A stretch of 64,000 bases of DNA from Eubacteriaceae bacterium (GTDB taxonomy: Bacteria > Bacillota > Clostridia > Peptostreptococcales > Anaerovoracaceae). The position numbers and the translations under genes are program-made. Where the stretch lies: the NCBI GenBank assembly GCA_902362805.1, contig CABIXY010000002.1, positions 124,001-188,000 on the forward strand, written 5' to 3'. This document shows positions 32,967 through 39,906 of the stretch, one piece after another. Under the pieces are notes generated by a model. That model saw only the letters and a program-made list of their open reading frames with translations, searched no databases and was not told the DNA's origin. The first letter of the stretch is position 1, and each line of letters opens with the position of its first letter.

Positions 32967-32990
32967 GGGTGCCGTTTTATTACGGCACCC
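32967..32990. terminator. hairpin between convergent small genes
   Basis: GGGTGCCGT pairs with ACGGCACCC. Short T or A tracts flank it, so it could act on both strands. Confidence 0.6.
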
Positions 32991-33007
32991 ACTTTCATTA
33001 ACACCTT

Positions 33008-33211
33008 TCAGCCATGTTTTTTGTTCACATGTCTGAATCGCTCCATGGTTTTGGCATCTCTGAACAGTTTGTTTAATACGTTCGCCGTATTCTGCTCAGC
33101 GATTTTTCTCACGATATCTTCGTCTGGTCCTCTGTATGGATGAGGTCCATCAGGAAAAGCGTTGCTGCTACGCAGTCTTTTTAACTTTTTTGTAATCCTT
33201 ACTACAGCCAT
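33008..33211 (-). CDS. small basic protein of unknown function
   Basis: A 67-residue Arg- and Lys-rich protein preceded by GAGGTAAC. It contains RITKKLKRLRSS at the N-terminus and a helical C-terminal half (VLNKLFRDAKTMERF). The basic N-terminus might bind nucleic acid. Not recognised. It faces the small gene at 32748. Confidence 0.45.
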   Translation of the reverse strand: MAVVRITKKLKRLRSSNAFPDGPHPYRGPDEDIVRKIAEQNTANVLNKLFRDAKTMERFRHVNKKHG

Positions 33212-33337
33212 TTTGTTACCTCTGTATTTTGTATTTATTATATTATAGCGAATATTACCGCCTTGTCAATTGCTGTGTATGAATCCATGGGGAAAGGACA
33301 TGATAAAATAGGAAACATAAAGAAGGAAGCGAAAGTC

Positions 33338-33541
33338 ATGAGAGAACTGTTATATAAAGATTATATTCTTAAAATCAGAGAGAGCAGCAGAGATACAGAC
33401 ATTGAGATCATAAAAGACGATGAACTCGTATTGAGGATTACTTTTGCACCGGGGATAAGTGATGAAATCATTCTGCAAGGAGTCGAAGAAAGTCTGGAAA
33501 TCGTAGACGCGATGAAGCGTGATCATGGAAGAAAACAGTAA
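33338..33541 (+). CDS. small protein of unknown function
   Basis: A 67-residue protein starting at ATG 33338 behind AAGGAAG and followed by a strong terminator, which supports it as a real gene. Charged alternating residues (DTDIEIIKDDELVLRITF) suggest a beta hairpin, followed by a C-terminal helix. Longer in-frame starts extend into promoter sequence and are discarded. Not recognised. Confidence 0.5.
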   Translation: MRELLYKDYILKIRESSRDTDIEIIKDDELVLRITFAPGISDEIILQGVEESLEIVDAMKRDHGRKQ

Positions 33542-33545
33542 TTTA

Positions 33546-33594
33546 AAGAAGCTGCCGTACTGATACTGAAAAGTCAGTGCGGCAGCTTCTTTCT
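33546..33594 (+). terminator. terminator after small gene
   Basis: GAAGCTGCCG-TACTGA pairs with TCAG-TGCGGCAGCTTC, followed by TTTCT. Confidence 0.8.
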
Positions 33595-33621
33595 GTGTGG
33601 GATTCTATGTTGATCAGCGTG

Positions 33622-34020
33622 CTAGGCTACGGTTATGGGATGAAAATTTGGGATCTCCCCCGATAATTCCTCTTCGAGAAGAACCCTGGCCCTTTCCAAA
33701 AGACATCCTTGTCCATGAGGCGAAAGTTGATAAAAGATATCGACCAGAGACAATAATTGCTCCTTACATCTGTCGGAAAAAATGATGTCATTGACGAAAC
33801 GGTCATTTTCCGATTGCAATATTGTGTCAACTCTGACGTGATAAAAATCAGCTAAATCTATGATGGTATCCGCACCTGGTACTTTCTTCCCTGTTTCATA
33901 TAGAGCATATGTACTGCGACACAAGTGAAGACCGTCTGCTACTTGCGTTTGTGTGTACCCGAATACGTTTCTTAGATATTTGATATTTTCTGCGACCTGC
34001 ATTTGTACTTCTATTTTCAC
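33622..34020 (-). CDS. XRE family transcriptional regulator
   Basis: A 132-residue protein with an N-terminal XRE helix-turn-helix (about 8-65, FGYTQTQVADGLHLCRSTYALYETG) and a C-terminal helical tail of unknown role. The start is GTG at 34020, with AGGAGGA 7 bp upstream. It is divergent from the riboswitch-controlled MATE gene with about 90 bp between it and that promoter, so it could also act there. Its own target is unknown. Confidence 0.78.
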   Translation of the reverse strand: MKIEVQMQVAENIKYLRNVFGYTQTQVADGLHLCRSTYALYETGKKVPGADTIIDLADFYHVRVDTILQSENDRFVNDIIFSDRCKEQLLSLVDIFYQLSPHGQGCLLERARVLLEEELSGEIPNFHPITVA

Positions 34021-34112
34021 TGCGTCTTCCTCCTAATTAAATTAAAATTTCCCCCACATTATATATAGAGTGAAATCTTCTCTAAATAGTTTCACTTTTT
34101 AGAAAAAAAGTT

Positions 34113-34141
34113 TTGACTTTCAATAATGAATGGTGTATGTT
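34113..34141 (+). promoter_or_regulatory. promoter of the riboswitch-MATE unit
   Basis: TTGACT, 17 bp, TATGTT. Confidence 0.6.
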
Positions 34142-34164
34142 AGAGAATAGATATATGAATAATA

Positions 34165-34252
34165 AACCCTCTCATCTGCCACCGGGTAGATGAGGATGCG
34201 TGTCTCAACGGTTCCGGTAGGTCGTAAGCAGGAACCTGTGGGGCATTTTTTG
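34165..34252 (+). ncRNA. guanidine-IV (mepA motif) riboswitch
   Basis: Two hairpins lie between the promoter and the MATE gene: CTCATCT/AGATGAG (34171-34194) with loop GCCACCGGGT, and GGTTCC/GGAACC (34210-34236). ACCGG in the first loop (34181-34185) is complementary to CCGGT in the second (34214-34218), the kissing contact expected for guanidine-IV. The second stem runs into GGGGCATTTTTT, so it can act as terminator. Guanidine-IV elements are transcriptional ON switches before MATE genes in Clostridia. Identification is from structure and context, not a covariance-model match. Confidence 0.78.
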
Positions 34253-34286
34253 TTATATGACTATATTTAACTATTAGGAGGACGAC

Positions 34287-35639
34287 ATGGAGAGAATTGA
34301 TGACAAAAGCAGAAAGAAGTTTGCCAAATATGTATCGCTGAATATTTTGGCCATGCTTGGAAGCTCCTGTTACATCGTTGCGGATACCTTTTTTATCGCC
34401 AATGGTATCGGTGCCGATGGTTTAACTGCACTGAATCTTGCCATATCCATATTCAGTTTTATACAGGCAATAGGACTCATGGTGGGAATCGGCAGCGGCA
34501 CCAGATACGCTGTCAGCAAGTCGCGGGGTGAACGGGAGACGGGCAGCCAAGTCTTTACCAACGCCATCGTGGCAGGTATTGGGGCAGGCTGCCTGATTGG
34601 AGCAGCAGGGCTTCTTTTTGCTGGACCGATAGCAGAAGCAATCGGTGCTGACGAAATAACGAAAGGAATGACCAGCACTTATCTGAGGGTCATCATGTTC
34701 TTTGCCCCTTTTTACATTGTGAATCACACGATTGTAGCCTTTGTGAGAAATGATGGTAATCCGAAGCTGGCTACCATCGCCATGCTGGCTGGAAATTTTT
34801 CGAACATCGTTTTAGATTACGTGTTTATCTATCTCTTCAAATGGGGAATGTTTGGTGCATCCTTTGCTACAGGAATTGGACCAGTCATCAGCATCTGTTG
34901 CTTATCAGTCCATTTTATTAAAAAGCAAAATCAGTTCAAATTGATCAGGACGAAGGTCCTGTTACAGACGGTGGCCGACTTCTGCAAGTTGGGAATTTCA
35001 TCTTTTGTCAACGAACTGTCTACCGGAGCGGTCATCATGATATTTAACTTCTTGTTTCTCGGTTTGGGCGGGAATACTGCTGTTGCCGCCTATGGCATCG
35101 TCGCTAATGTGGCCCTCTTTGCGGTGTCTATCTTTACGGGTATCGCACAGGGCATACAGCCTTTGGTCAGTGATTATTATGGCAGAGGACTGACGAATCA
35201 GTTGAAAACAGTGCTGAAGGATGCTGCCCTCGTTGCTTTGGTCTTGACAGCAGTCATTGTGGCAGTCTCCAATGTCTGGAGCGATGGCATTGTTTCGATT
35301 TTCAACAAAAGCAGAGACACACAGCTGCAGTCCATCGCCAAAGAGGGTATCACCATCTATTTTCTGGGATTCTTCCCGGGAAGTTTGAATATCGTACTGG
35401 CAGGTTATCTCAGTGCAATGGAAAAAGCAGAGAAAGGATTTATCATCTCTCTGCTTAGAGGGCTGGTGGTTATTGCACCGTCAGCGCTGTTATTATCAAA
35501 AGTTTTCGGCATGACTGGCGTTTGGACGGCAATCCCAGTCACGGAGACGATTACGCTGCTTGCAGCACTGTATATGACCCGGCGTATCATTTATCCGCCG
35601 CAATCTTCCGCTGAAATACCACAATCGCGAGAATTGTAA
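34287..35639 (+). CDS. MATE family efflux transporter (MepA-like)
   Basis: A 450-residue polytopic membrane protein of the multidrug and toxic compound extrusion family with about twelve helices, the two halves being related (GSSCYIVADTFFIANGIG in the first; FLFLGLGGNTAVAAYGIV in the second). AGGAGG lies 8 bp before the ATG. The riboswitch in its leader suggests it exports guanidine or guanidine-bearing compounds. Its 3' end overlaps the convergent ABC permease gene by 53 bp, so antisense interference is possible. Confidence 0.9.
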   Translation: MERIDDKSRKKFAKYVSLNILAMLGSSCYIVADTFFIANGIGADGLTALNLAISIFSFIQAIGLMVGIGSGTRYAVSKSRGERETGSQVFTNAIVAGIGAGCLIGAAGLLFAGPIAEAIGADEITKGMTSTYLRVIMFFAPFYIVNHTIVAFVRNDGNPKLATIAMLAGNFSNIVLDYVFIYLFKWGMFGASFATGIGPVISICCLSVHFIKKQNQFKLIRTKVLLQTVADFCKLGISSFVNELSTGAVIMIFNFLFLGLGGNTAVAAYGIVANVALFAVSIFTGIAQGIQPLVSDYYGRGLTNQLKTVLKDAALVALVLTAVIVAVSNVWSDGIVSIFNKSRDTQLQSIAKEGITIYFLGFFPGSLNIVLAGYLSAMEKAEKGFIISLLRGLVVIAPSALLLSKVFGMTGVWTAIPVTETITLLAALYMTRRIIYPPQSSAEIPQSREL

Positions 35640-36321
35640 CGACGATGGCGTAACCGAATACCCAGAGGAGATCAGACATGATGGCACTGTAGTCTCCGGA
35701 GAGAGCGGCTCTGCCGGCATCGACGGCGTGACAGAAGGGCAGAAGGTGAGCAATCGTATCAAAGACGTTCCCTGCTATGCTAGTGTCGAACCAGGTGCCC
35801 GAAAGCCAGGCAGTTAGATTTGTAAGTAAGGCGCCGCAGACACCGCCGACCTGTTTTTCAGTAAAGATGCAGCCGCAGAGCAATCCCATTCCGATGAATA
35901 TGATTGAGCAGGGCAGCAATACAGCCATGGCAGCGAAGATATTTACTGTAAAGTCCAGCCCTAGAGCCAGCGCTGCCAAAAAACAGATGGCGGTTTGGCA
36001 GATGACCATCGGCAGCAGGGGCAGCAAATATCCGCAGATGAAATTTCCAGAGGTCATCGGTGAAGTAAAGAGCCTCAGCATGAAGGAACTGGTTCTGTCT
36101 TTAGCCACAATCATCCCCGCAAACAGGGAGATAAAGGAGAAGCCGAAGACGGTGATGCCAGGTGTCAGGTATTCGACTGCAAAAAGACCGCTTGGCATGT
36201 TGGCCCGCATCAAAGAGAGCAGGAATAACAGTATGAGTGGAAAACCGAGGCCAAAGAGCAGATTGATCTTATCTCTGACTATTTCCTTTGTGTTGCGCGA
36301 TGCAAAAGCAAGTGTCTTCAT
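35587..36321 (-). CDS. ABC transporter permease (ABC-2 type)
   Basis: A 244-residue membrane protein with six hydrophobic segments and an ABC-2 exporter pattern, including the amphipathic RDKINLLFGLGFPLILLF near the N-terminus and MTSGNFICGYLLPLLP. It overlaps its ATPase gene by 4 bp (36318-36321). With the ATPase it forms a two-component exporter of the DrrAB/antibiotic or lipid type. Substrate unknown. Its 3' end overlaps the MATE gene. Confidence 0.85.
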   Translation of the reverse strand: MKTLAFASRNTKEIVRDKINLLFGLGFPLILLFLLSLMRANMPSGLFAVEYLTPGITVFGFSFISLFAGMIVAKDRTSSFMLRLFTSPMTSGNFICGYLLPLLPMVICQTAICFLAALALGLDFTVNIFAAMAVLLPCSIIFIGMGLLCGCIFTEKQVGGVCGALLTNLTAWLSGTWFDTSIAGNVFDTIAHLLPFCHAVDAGRAALSGDYSAIMSDLLWVFGYAIVVTILAIVVFQRKIAADK

Positions 36322-37052
36322 TGAACTGTACCTCCACTGCAGAGTTTTACGAAAGCTTCTTCAAAGTTCTCTTCTTCGGCTTGTTCTTTCAGTTCTGCCG
36401 GAGTACCGGAGGCGACAAGCCGGCCGCAGGTCATGATACCAATTTGATCAGAGAGGCTTTCTGCTTCTTCTAGATAATGGGTGGTCAAAATGACGGTCTT
36501 TCTGCCTTTTAGTGATTCAATTGTCTGCCAAAGCTCTCTCCTGGCGATGACATCTAATCCAAGGGTCGGCTCGTCGAGAAAGAGGATTTCCGGATCAGAA
36601 ATCAAAGCCATAGCGATGGACAGCCTGCGCTGCCAGCCGCCTGAGAGGATGCGGGCTTTGGAATGCTCTATCGCTGTAAGCCCCAGGGATTCTATGACCT
36701 CGGTCGCTTTGTCCTTTGCCGTCGTCTTTTCATGACCGTAAATGCCGGAGATAAATTCCAGATTTTCACGGACGGATAACTGCATAGCGATGGCTGTTTC
36801 CTGCGGTGATACGTTGATTTTTTCCTTTACTTTCAATGCCTCTTTTTGGACGCTGTATCCACAGAGGCTGGCATCACCCGAAGTAGGTTTAATGAGGCAG
36901 GAGAGCATCTTGATGGTGGTGGTCTTTCCGGCGCCGTTTACGCCCAAAAGAGAATACAGCTCTCCCTGATTCACTGCCAGGTTAAGATCTTCAACCGCAG
37001 TTTTATCCCCATATTTTTTGGTTAGATTTGTTGCTATAATTGCTGGTTTCAT
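36318..37052 (-). CDS. ABC transporter ATP-binding protein
   Basis: A 244-residue ATPase with Walker A GVNGAGKTT, the signature ILSGGWQRRLS (usual form LSGGQ), Walker B EILFLDEPTLGLD and the switch histidine in ILTTHYLEEAE. It is the DrrA-type partner of the overlapping permease. It lies directly after the XRE-AbrB regulator and is probably cotranscribed with it. Confidence 0.92.
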   Translation of the reverse strand: MKPAIIATNLTKKYGDKTAVEDLNLAVNQGELYSLLGVNGAGKTTTIKMLSCLIKPTSGDASLCGYSVQKEALKVKEKINVSPQETAIAMQLSVRENLEFISGIYGHEKTTAKDKATEVIESLGLTAIEHSKARILSGGWQRRLSIAMALISDPEILFLDEPTLGLDVIARRELWQTIESLKGRKTVILTTHYLEEAESLSDQIGIMTCGRLVASGTPAELKEQAEEENFEEAFVKLCSGGTVQ

Positions 37053-37053
37053 T

Positions 37054-37476
37054 TCATTTTTCCCCTTTTGACATCATATCGCGTATGATGCTTAAAAAAA
37101 TATCTGCTTTCACCATGGCGATTCCCTGCTCTTCATCGCCGAGAACCAGGAGACTGTCTCCGGTTTTGATGTCGAAGAGATCTCTCGCCTTCTTGGGAAT
37201 GACGATTTGACCGCGATCGCCTACCGTAACTGTGCCAAAAGCATGTTTGCCTTTGGGTGCAATGGGAAGGTCTGCTGTCTCAGGATCGTAATTGACCAGG
37301 TTATCCAAGGTAACGTTATATAGATTTGCGAGGGCTATACAATTTTCCAAATCGGGTAGCGTTTCGCCGCTTTCCCACTTGGCTACAGCCTGCCTGGACA
37401 CGCCAATTTTTTCTGCGAGGTATTCCTGGGAATACTTGTAGTATTTGCGCAGATGGACCAGATTCGTAGAAATCAT
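37054..37476 (-). CDS. XRE helix-turn-helix / AbrB-type fused regulator
   Basis: A 140-residue regulator with an N-terminal XRE domain (about 1-60, YSQEYLAEKIGVSRQAVAKWE) and a C-terminal AbrB/SpoVT swapped-hairpin domain (about 80-130, VGDRGQIVIPKKARDLFDIK). ATG 37476 has AAAGGAG about 10 bp upstream; longer in-frame starts lack a site. Two DNA-binding modules in one small protein are known in regulators next to ABC exporters in Clostridia. It probably represses its own operon through the palindrome at 37497-37511. Confidence 0.87.
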   Translation of the reverse strand: MISTNLVHLRKYYKYSQEYLAEKIGVSRQAVAKWESGETLPDLENCIALANLYNVTLDNLVNYDPETADLPIAPKGKHAFGTVTVGDRGQIVIPKKARDLFDIKTGDSLLVLGDEEQGIAMVKADIFLSIIRDMMSKGEK

Positions 37477-37496
37477 ATTTTTCACACTCCTTTCTT

Positions 37497-37511
37497 TGCT
37501 ATACGATAGCA
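37497..37511 (-). promoter_or_regulatory. candidate operator of XRE-AbrB operon
   Basis: TGCTAT-ACG-ATAGCA is a perfect 6-3-6 palindrome about 20 bp before the start codon, overlapping the probable -10 (TATCGT on the minus strand). Confidence 0.5.
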
Positions 37512-37616
37512 CGGTTTTGGGGACTTGACTACCAACCAAAAATCACCAGCAATGTTATCTTTGGTTGCGTATGGTCTTCTGACAAAGAAAGACGCGGTCG
37601 GATTCTATTCGATTGA

Positions 37617-38027
37617 TTAAAAAATTCGATTTAAGATGACAGAGGTCTGGGAGACTCCATAGAATTGAATTTTTGAAAGCAGCTGGCTCAATTCTTCTGA
37701 ACCAGTGACCGCTACATGCAGCATTGCATTGTGAGGTCCGATGATATGGAAGTGAGACAGTATCGCGGGGGTTTCTTGACAGAAGGCGCAAAAGTTTTCG
37801 TATTTTTTGGGCTCTACATCTACTGCCACAAAGGCCTGCATGGCTTTGCCAAGCTTGGCATAGTCTATTTCTGCCTGGTAGCCTTTGATGAGACCGTTTT
37901 CTTCCAGCCGCTTTACTCGCTCTGTGACAGCAGGAGATGAGAGGTTGACCACAGACCCGATTTCCTTGATGGTTGCACGTCCGTGATTTTTTAAATGATC
38001 GATTATTTTCAGGTCGGTTGTATCCAT
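37617..38027 (-). CDS. Lrp/AsnC family transcriptional regulator
   Basis: A 136-residue regulator with an N-terminal helix-turn-helix (about 1-60, ATIKEIGSVVNLSSPAVTERVKRLEENG) and a C-terminal RAM ligand domain (about 65-136). It senses small effectors, usually amino acids, and forms octamers. A near-perfect inverted repeat in front of it (38039-38083) suggests autoregulation. It is divergent from the membrane-gene pair at 38229, which may be a target. Confidence 0.9.
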   Translation of the reverse strand: MDTTDLKIIDHLKNHGRATIKEIGSVVNLSSPAVTERVKRLEENGLIKGYQAEIDYAKLGKAMQAFVAVDVEPKKYENFCAFCQETPAILSHFHIIGPHNAMLHVAVTGSEELSQLLSKIQFYGVSQTSVILNRIF

Positions 38028-38038
38028 AATGGCTTCTC

Positions 38039-38083
38039 CTTAATTAAGTAAAGTATCTTTTGGTTATATTTTACTTTATTAAG
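38039..38083 (-). promoter_or_regulatory. inverted repeat upstream of Lrp-type gene
   Basis: Arms CTTAATTAAGTAAA (38039-38052) and TTTACTTTATTAAG (38070-38083) match with one mismatch. Centres are 31 bp apart, about three helical turns, which suits an Lrp-type oligomer. Confidence 0.55.
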
Positions 38084-38228
38084 CAAAGGGGGTCAACGTC
38101 CTGCCCTAAAATATGTACAATTTACACGCCGAATTCTCTATGGTCAAAGCAGCTTCTCTTTTTTGCTGTGATAAGTGTTTGCATCGGAGGGAGTTTTGGT
38201 ATATATTATCAAAATGGAGGTAATTGAG

Positions 38229-38423
38229 ATGCATTATTTTTTGACTCATATTGGATATATCATCGTGGCTGCAGTGGTCATCGCACTGTTAGCTTTTGCG
38301 GCCGTATTCCTGGCTGAAAAGAACGAGGCGAAGAGAGACATCAACGATGAACGATGTGACTTCACCTGTTCAGGCTGTCCCAACGTTTCTATGTGCCATA
38401 AAGAAGGTAAAAAGGATGTATAG
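38229..38423 (+). CDS. small cysteine-rich membrane protein
   Basis: A 64-residue protein with one N-terminal membrane helix (YIIVAAVVIALLAFAAVFL) and a C-terminal tail CDFTCSGCPNVSMCHKEG. The CxxxCxGCPxxxxC pattern and layout resemble the FeoB-associated cysteine-rich membrane protein family, but no feoB is nearby. GGAGG precedes ATG 38229. The stop overlaps the next gene by 8 bp, so the two are coupled. It may bind a metal or cluster at the membrane. Confidence 0.65.
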   Translation: MHYFLTHIGYIIVAAVVIALLAFAAVFLAEKNEAKRDINDERCDFTCSGCPNVSMCHKEGKKDV

Positions 38424-39342
38424 CACGACGCAGTGGTTTCTTTTCTTTTATATCTACTGTTTCTTTGGCTGGATCTGGGAATCAGTCTATGTATCACTTA
38501 GAACCAGGGAATGGGTCAACCGGGGGTTTATGCACGGCCCTTTCCTGCCCATTTATGGCAGTGGCGCTATCGTGATTCTCCTCAGCACGATAGGTGTGCG
38601 TGAGAATATCTTTTTGATCTATCTCTTCGGTATGATCAGTTCTACGATATTGGAATACTTCACAGGTGATGCCATGGAAAGGCTCTTTCACGTCAGGTAT
38701 TGGGACTACAGTCAGCACAAATGCAACCTGAAGGGACATATCTGCCTGATGGTTTCTTTAGCTTGGGGCGCTTTTTCTATTTTGCTGGTCAAAGTTCTCC
38801 ATCCGCCTATTGAGGACTTGGTCATGTCAATTCCGCTGACGGCAGTGGATATCACATCCTTTGCTCTGACAATTTATGTGGCCGTAGATATGACCGTATC
38901 CTTCAATGAAGCGATGGATCTGAAGGCTACCTTGGTTAAGCTGGCAGAAAGCAACGAGGAAATCAGAAAGCTGCAAAACCGCATCGATGTGGTGGCTGCT
39001 ATTGCAGAAGACGATATTCGCAGATTCAAAGAGGAACGGGCCGAAAAGAAAAAAACACGCAAAGAGCGCTTTGCGGAAAACTTGCAGGAGGCGAGAGAGC
39101 GCAGTCTTGCACATTTAGAAAATTTGTCTCAGCAAATTTTTGAATACTTCACGAATACCGAGGCAAACTCTGCTGATTTGACAGAATATCTGGACAGAGT
39201 AGAAGCAGAAAAGCGGAAGATTCTCGGCAGAACAGATCGCGAATATAATCATCTGGCCAAGATTTTGCGCAGAAATCCCGGTGCTGTTTCAAAGCATCAC
39301 GGAGAGGAATTGGCCAGCCTGTTAAATATGTTGAAAAGATAG
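38416..39342 (+). CDS. membrane protein of the CmpB-like ABC permease family
   Basis: A 308-residue protein with four to five N-terminal membrane helices (about 1-170, with FGWIWESVYVSLR and GSGAIVILLSTIG and LEYFTGDAMERLFH) matching the putative ABC-transporter type IV / CmpB family. The C-terminal 140 residues are charged and helical (KFKEERAEKKKTRKERF region) and probably cytoplasmic coiled coil. ATG 38416 overlaps the preceding gene. The family name is historical, and transport has not been shown to my knowledge. Confidence 0.75.
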   Translation: MYSTTQWFLFFYIYCFFGWIWESVYVSLRTREWVNRGFMHGPFLPIYGSGAIVILLSTIGVRENIFLIYLFGMISSTILEYFTGDAMERLFHVRYWDYSQHKCNLKGHICLMVSLAWGAFSILLVKVLHPPIEDLVMSIPLTAVDITSFALTIYVAVDMTVSFNEAMDLKATLVKLAESNEEIRKLQNRIDVVAAIAEDDIRRFKEERAEKKKTRKERFAENLQEARERSLAHLENLSQQIFEYFTNTEANSADLTEYLDRVEAEKRKILGRTDREYNHLAKILRRNPGAVSKHHGEELASLLNMLKR

Positions 39343-39407
39343 AATGAGTCTGTCAAGGGCTGCCTGCTTGGCAAGCCTGCAGATTTGCCACCTGCCCAGC
39401 GGCTTTG

Positions 39408-39433
39408 GAGCGTCCAGACGGACGCTCTTTTTA
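39408..39433 (+). terminator. terminator after CmpB-like gene
   Basis: GAGCGTCC-AGAC-GGACGCTC, followed by five T. Confidence 0.9.
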
Positions 39434-39435
39434 AT

Positions 39436-39476
39436 TCATAGGAAATATCGTCTGAAAGACGGATTTCCGCATGTTT
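39436..39476 (+). repeat. GAAATATCG hairpin element, copy 2
   Basis: TCATAGGAAATATCG, then GAAAGAC and ATTTCCG. GGAAAT...CGTC pairs with GACG-G-ATTTCC. It is related to 11531-11570 and in the same place relative to a terminator. Confidence 0.5.
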
Positions 39477-39498
39477 CAACAAAAGTAAAGGCACTTGC

Positions 39499-39565
39499 AG
39501 TCCGCAATGTCTCTGCTCGAAAAAAATGTTAAGAACATTTTTGAAAACCGTATAGATTGCGGACT
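39499..39565 (+). repeat. structured repeat, copy A
   Basis: A 67-bp unit bounded by AGTCCGCAAT and ATTGCGGACT (10-bp outer stem) with an inner hairpin AAAAATGTT/AACATTTTT. The second inner hairpin found in copies B and C is degenerate here. Confidence 0.75.
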
Positions 39566-39590
39566 AAATAGTCGTTTTTACGTCGTATAG

Positions 39591-39659
39591 AGTCCGCAAT
39601 TGTTATAACCCAGAAAAAATGTTCAAGACATTTCTTGGAAACCAAGAGGTCTGCGGACT
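39591..39659 (+). repeat. structured repeat, copy B
   Basis: A 69-bp unit with outer arms AGTCCGCA/TGCGGACT and inner hairpins AAATGT/ACATTT and CTTGG-AAA-CCAAG. Confidence 0.75.
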
Positions 39660-39677
39660 GTCAGAGAACAGAAACAG

Positions 39678-39763
39678 GCAATTGTAGTCCGCAATGTCTC
39701 TGCGCGAAAAAAATGTTCGAAACATTTCTTGGAAACCAAGCGGTCTGCGGACTGTCAATTGCC
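39678..39763 (+). repeat. structured repeat, copy C with extended stem
   Basis: Core 39686-39753 with arms AGTCCGCA/TGCGGACT, extended outward by GGCAATTG (39678-39685 region) pairing with CAATTGCC, plus inner hairpins AAATGTT/AACATTT and CTTGG-AAA-CCAAG. Start-to-start spacing of the copies is 92 and 95 bp. Apart from these repeats, the terminator and the promoter, the gap 39343-39906 holds no gene that I can support. Confidence 0.78.
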
Positions 39764-39847
39764 GCCAGGCCGTTGTGCCGCCGATGGACAGCGTTATTTT
39801 TGGCCGATTTGCATTAAAAAAAGTACACGAAAACTGCAGTTATCCTC

Positions 39848-39875
39848 TTGACTTAATGCTTTAATATGTTACTAT
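39848..39875 (+). promoter_or_regulatory. promoter of the his operon
   Basis: TTGACT, 16 bp, TACTAT. No T-box or histidine-rich leader peptide is visible between it and hisZ. Confidence 0.6.
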
Positions 39876-39906
39876 GGTAAAGTACGAAAGGAGTTCGAGG
39901 CAGACT

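Noticed and set aside
33281..33309. Promoter for the small gene at 33338 around TGATAAAAT
   Set aside because: No acceptable -35 sequence at a suitable distance.
39499..39763. Three evenly spaced repeats could be a short CRISPR array
   Set aside because: Units are 67-69 bp, imperfect, internally structured, and the intervals are only about 25 bp; no cas gene is in the window.
39876..39906. T-box or histidine-rich leader peptide before the his operon
   Set aside because: Only about 25 nt separate the predicted start point from hisZ, and no T-box sequence or His-codon run is present.
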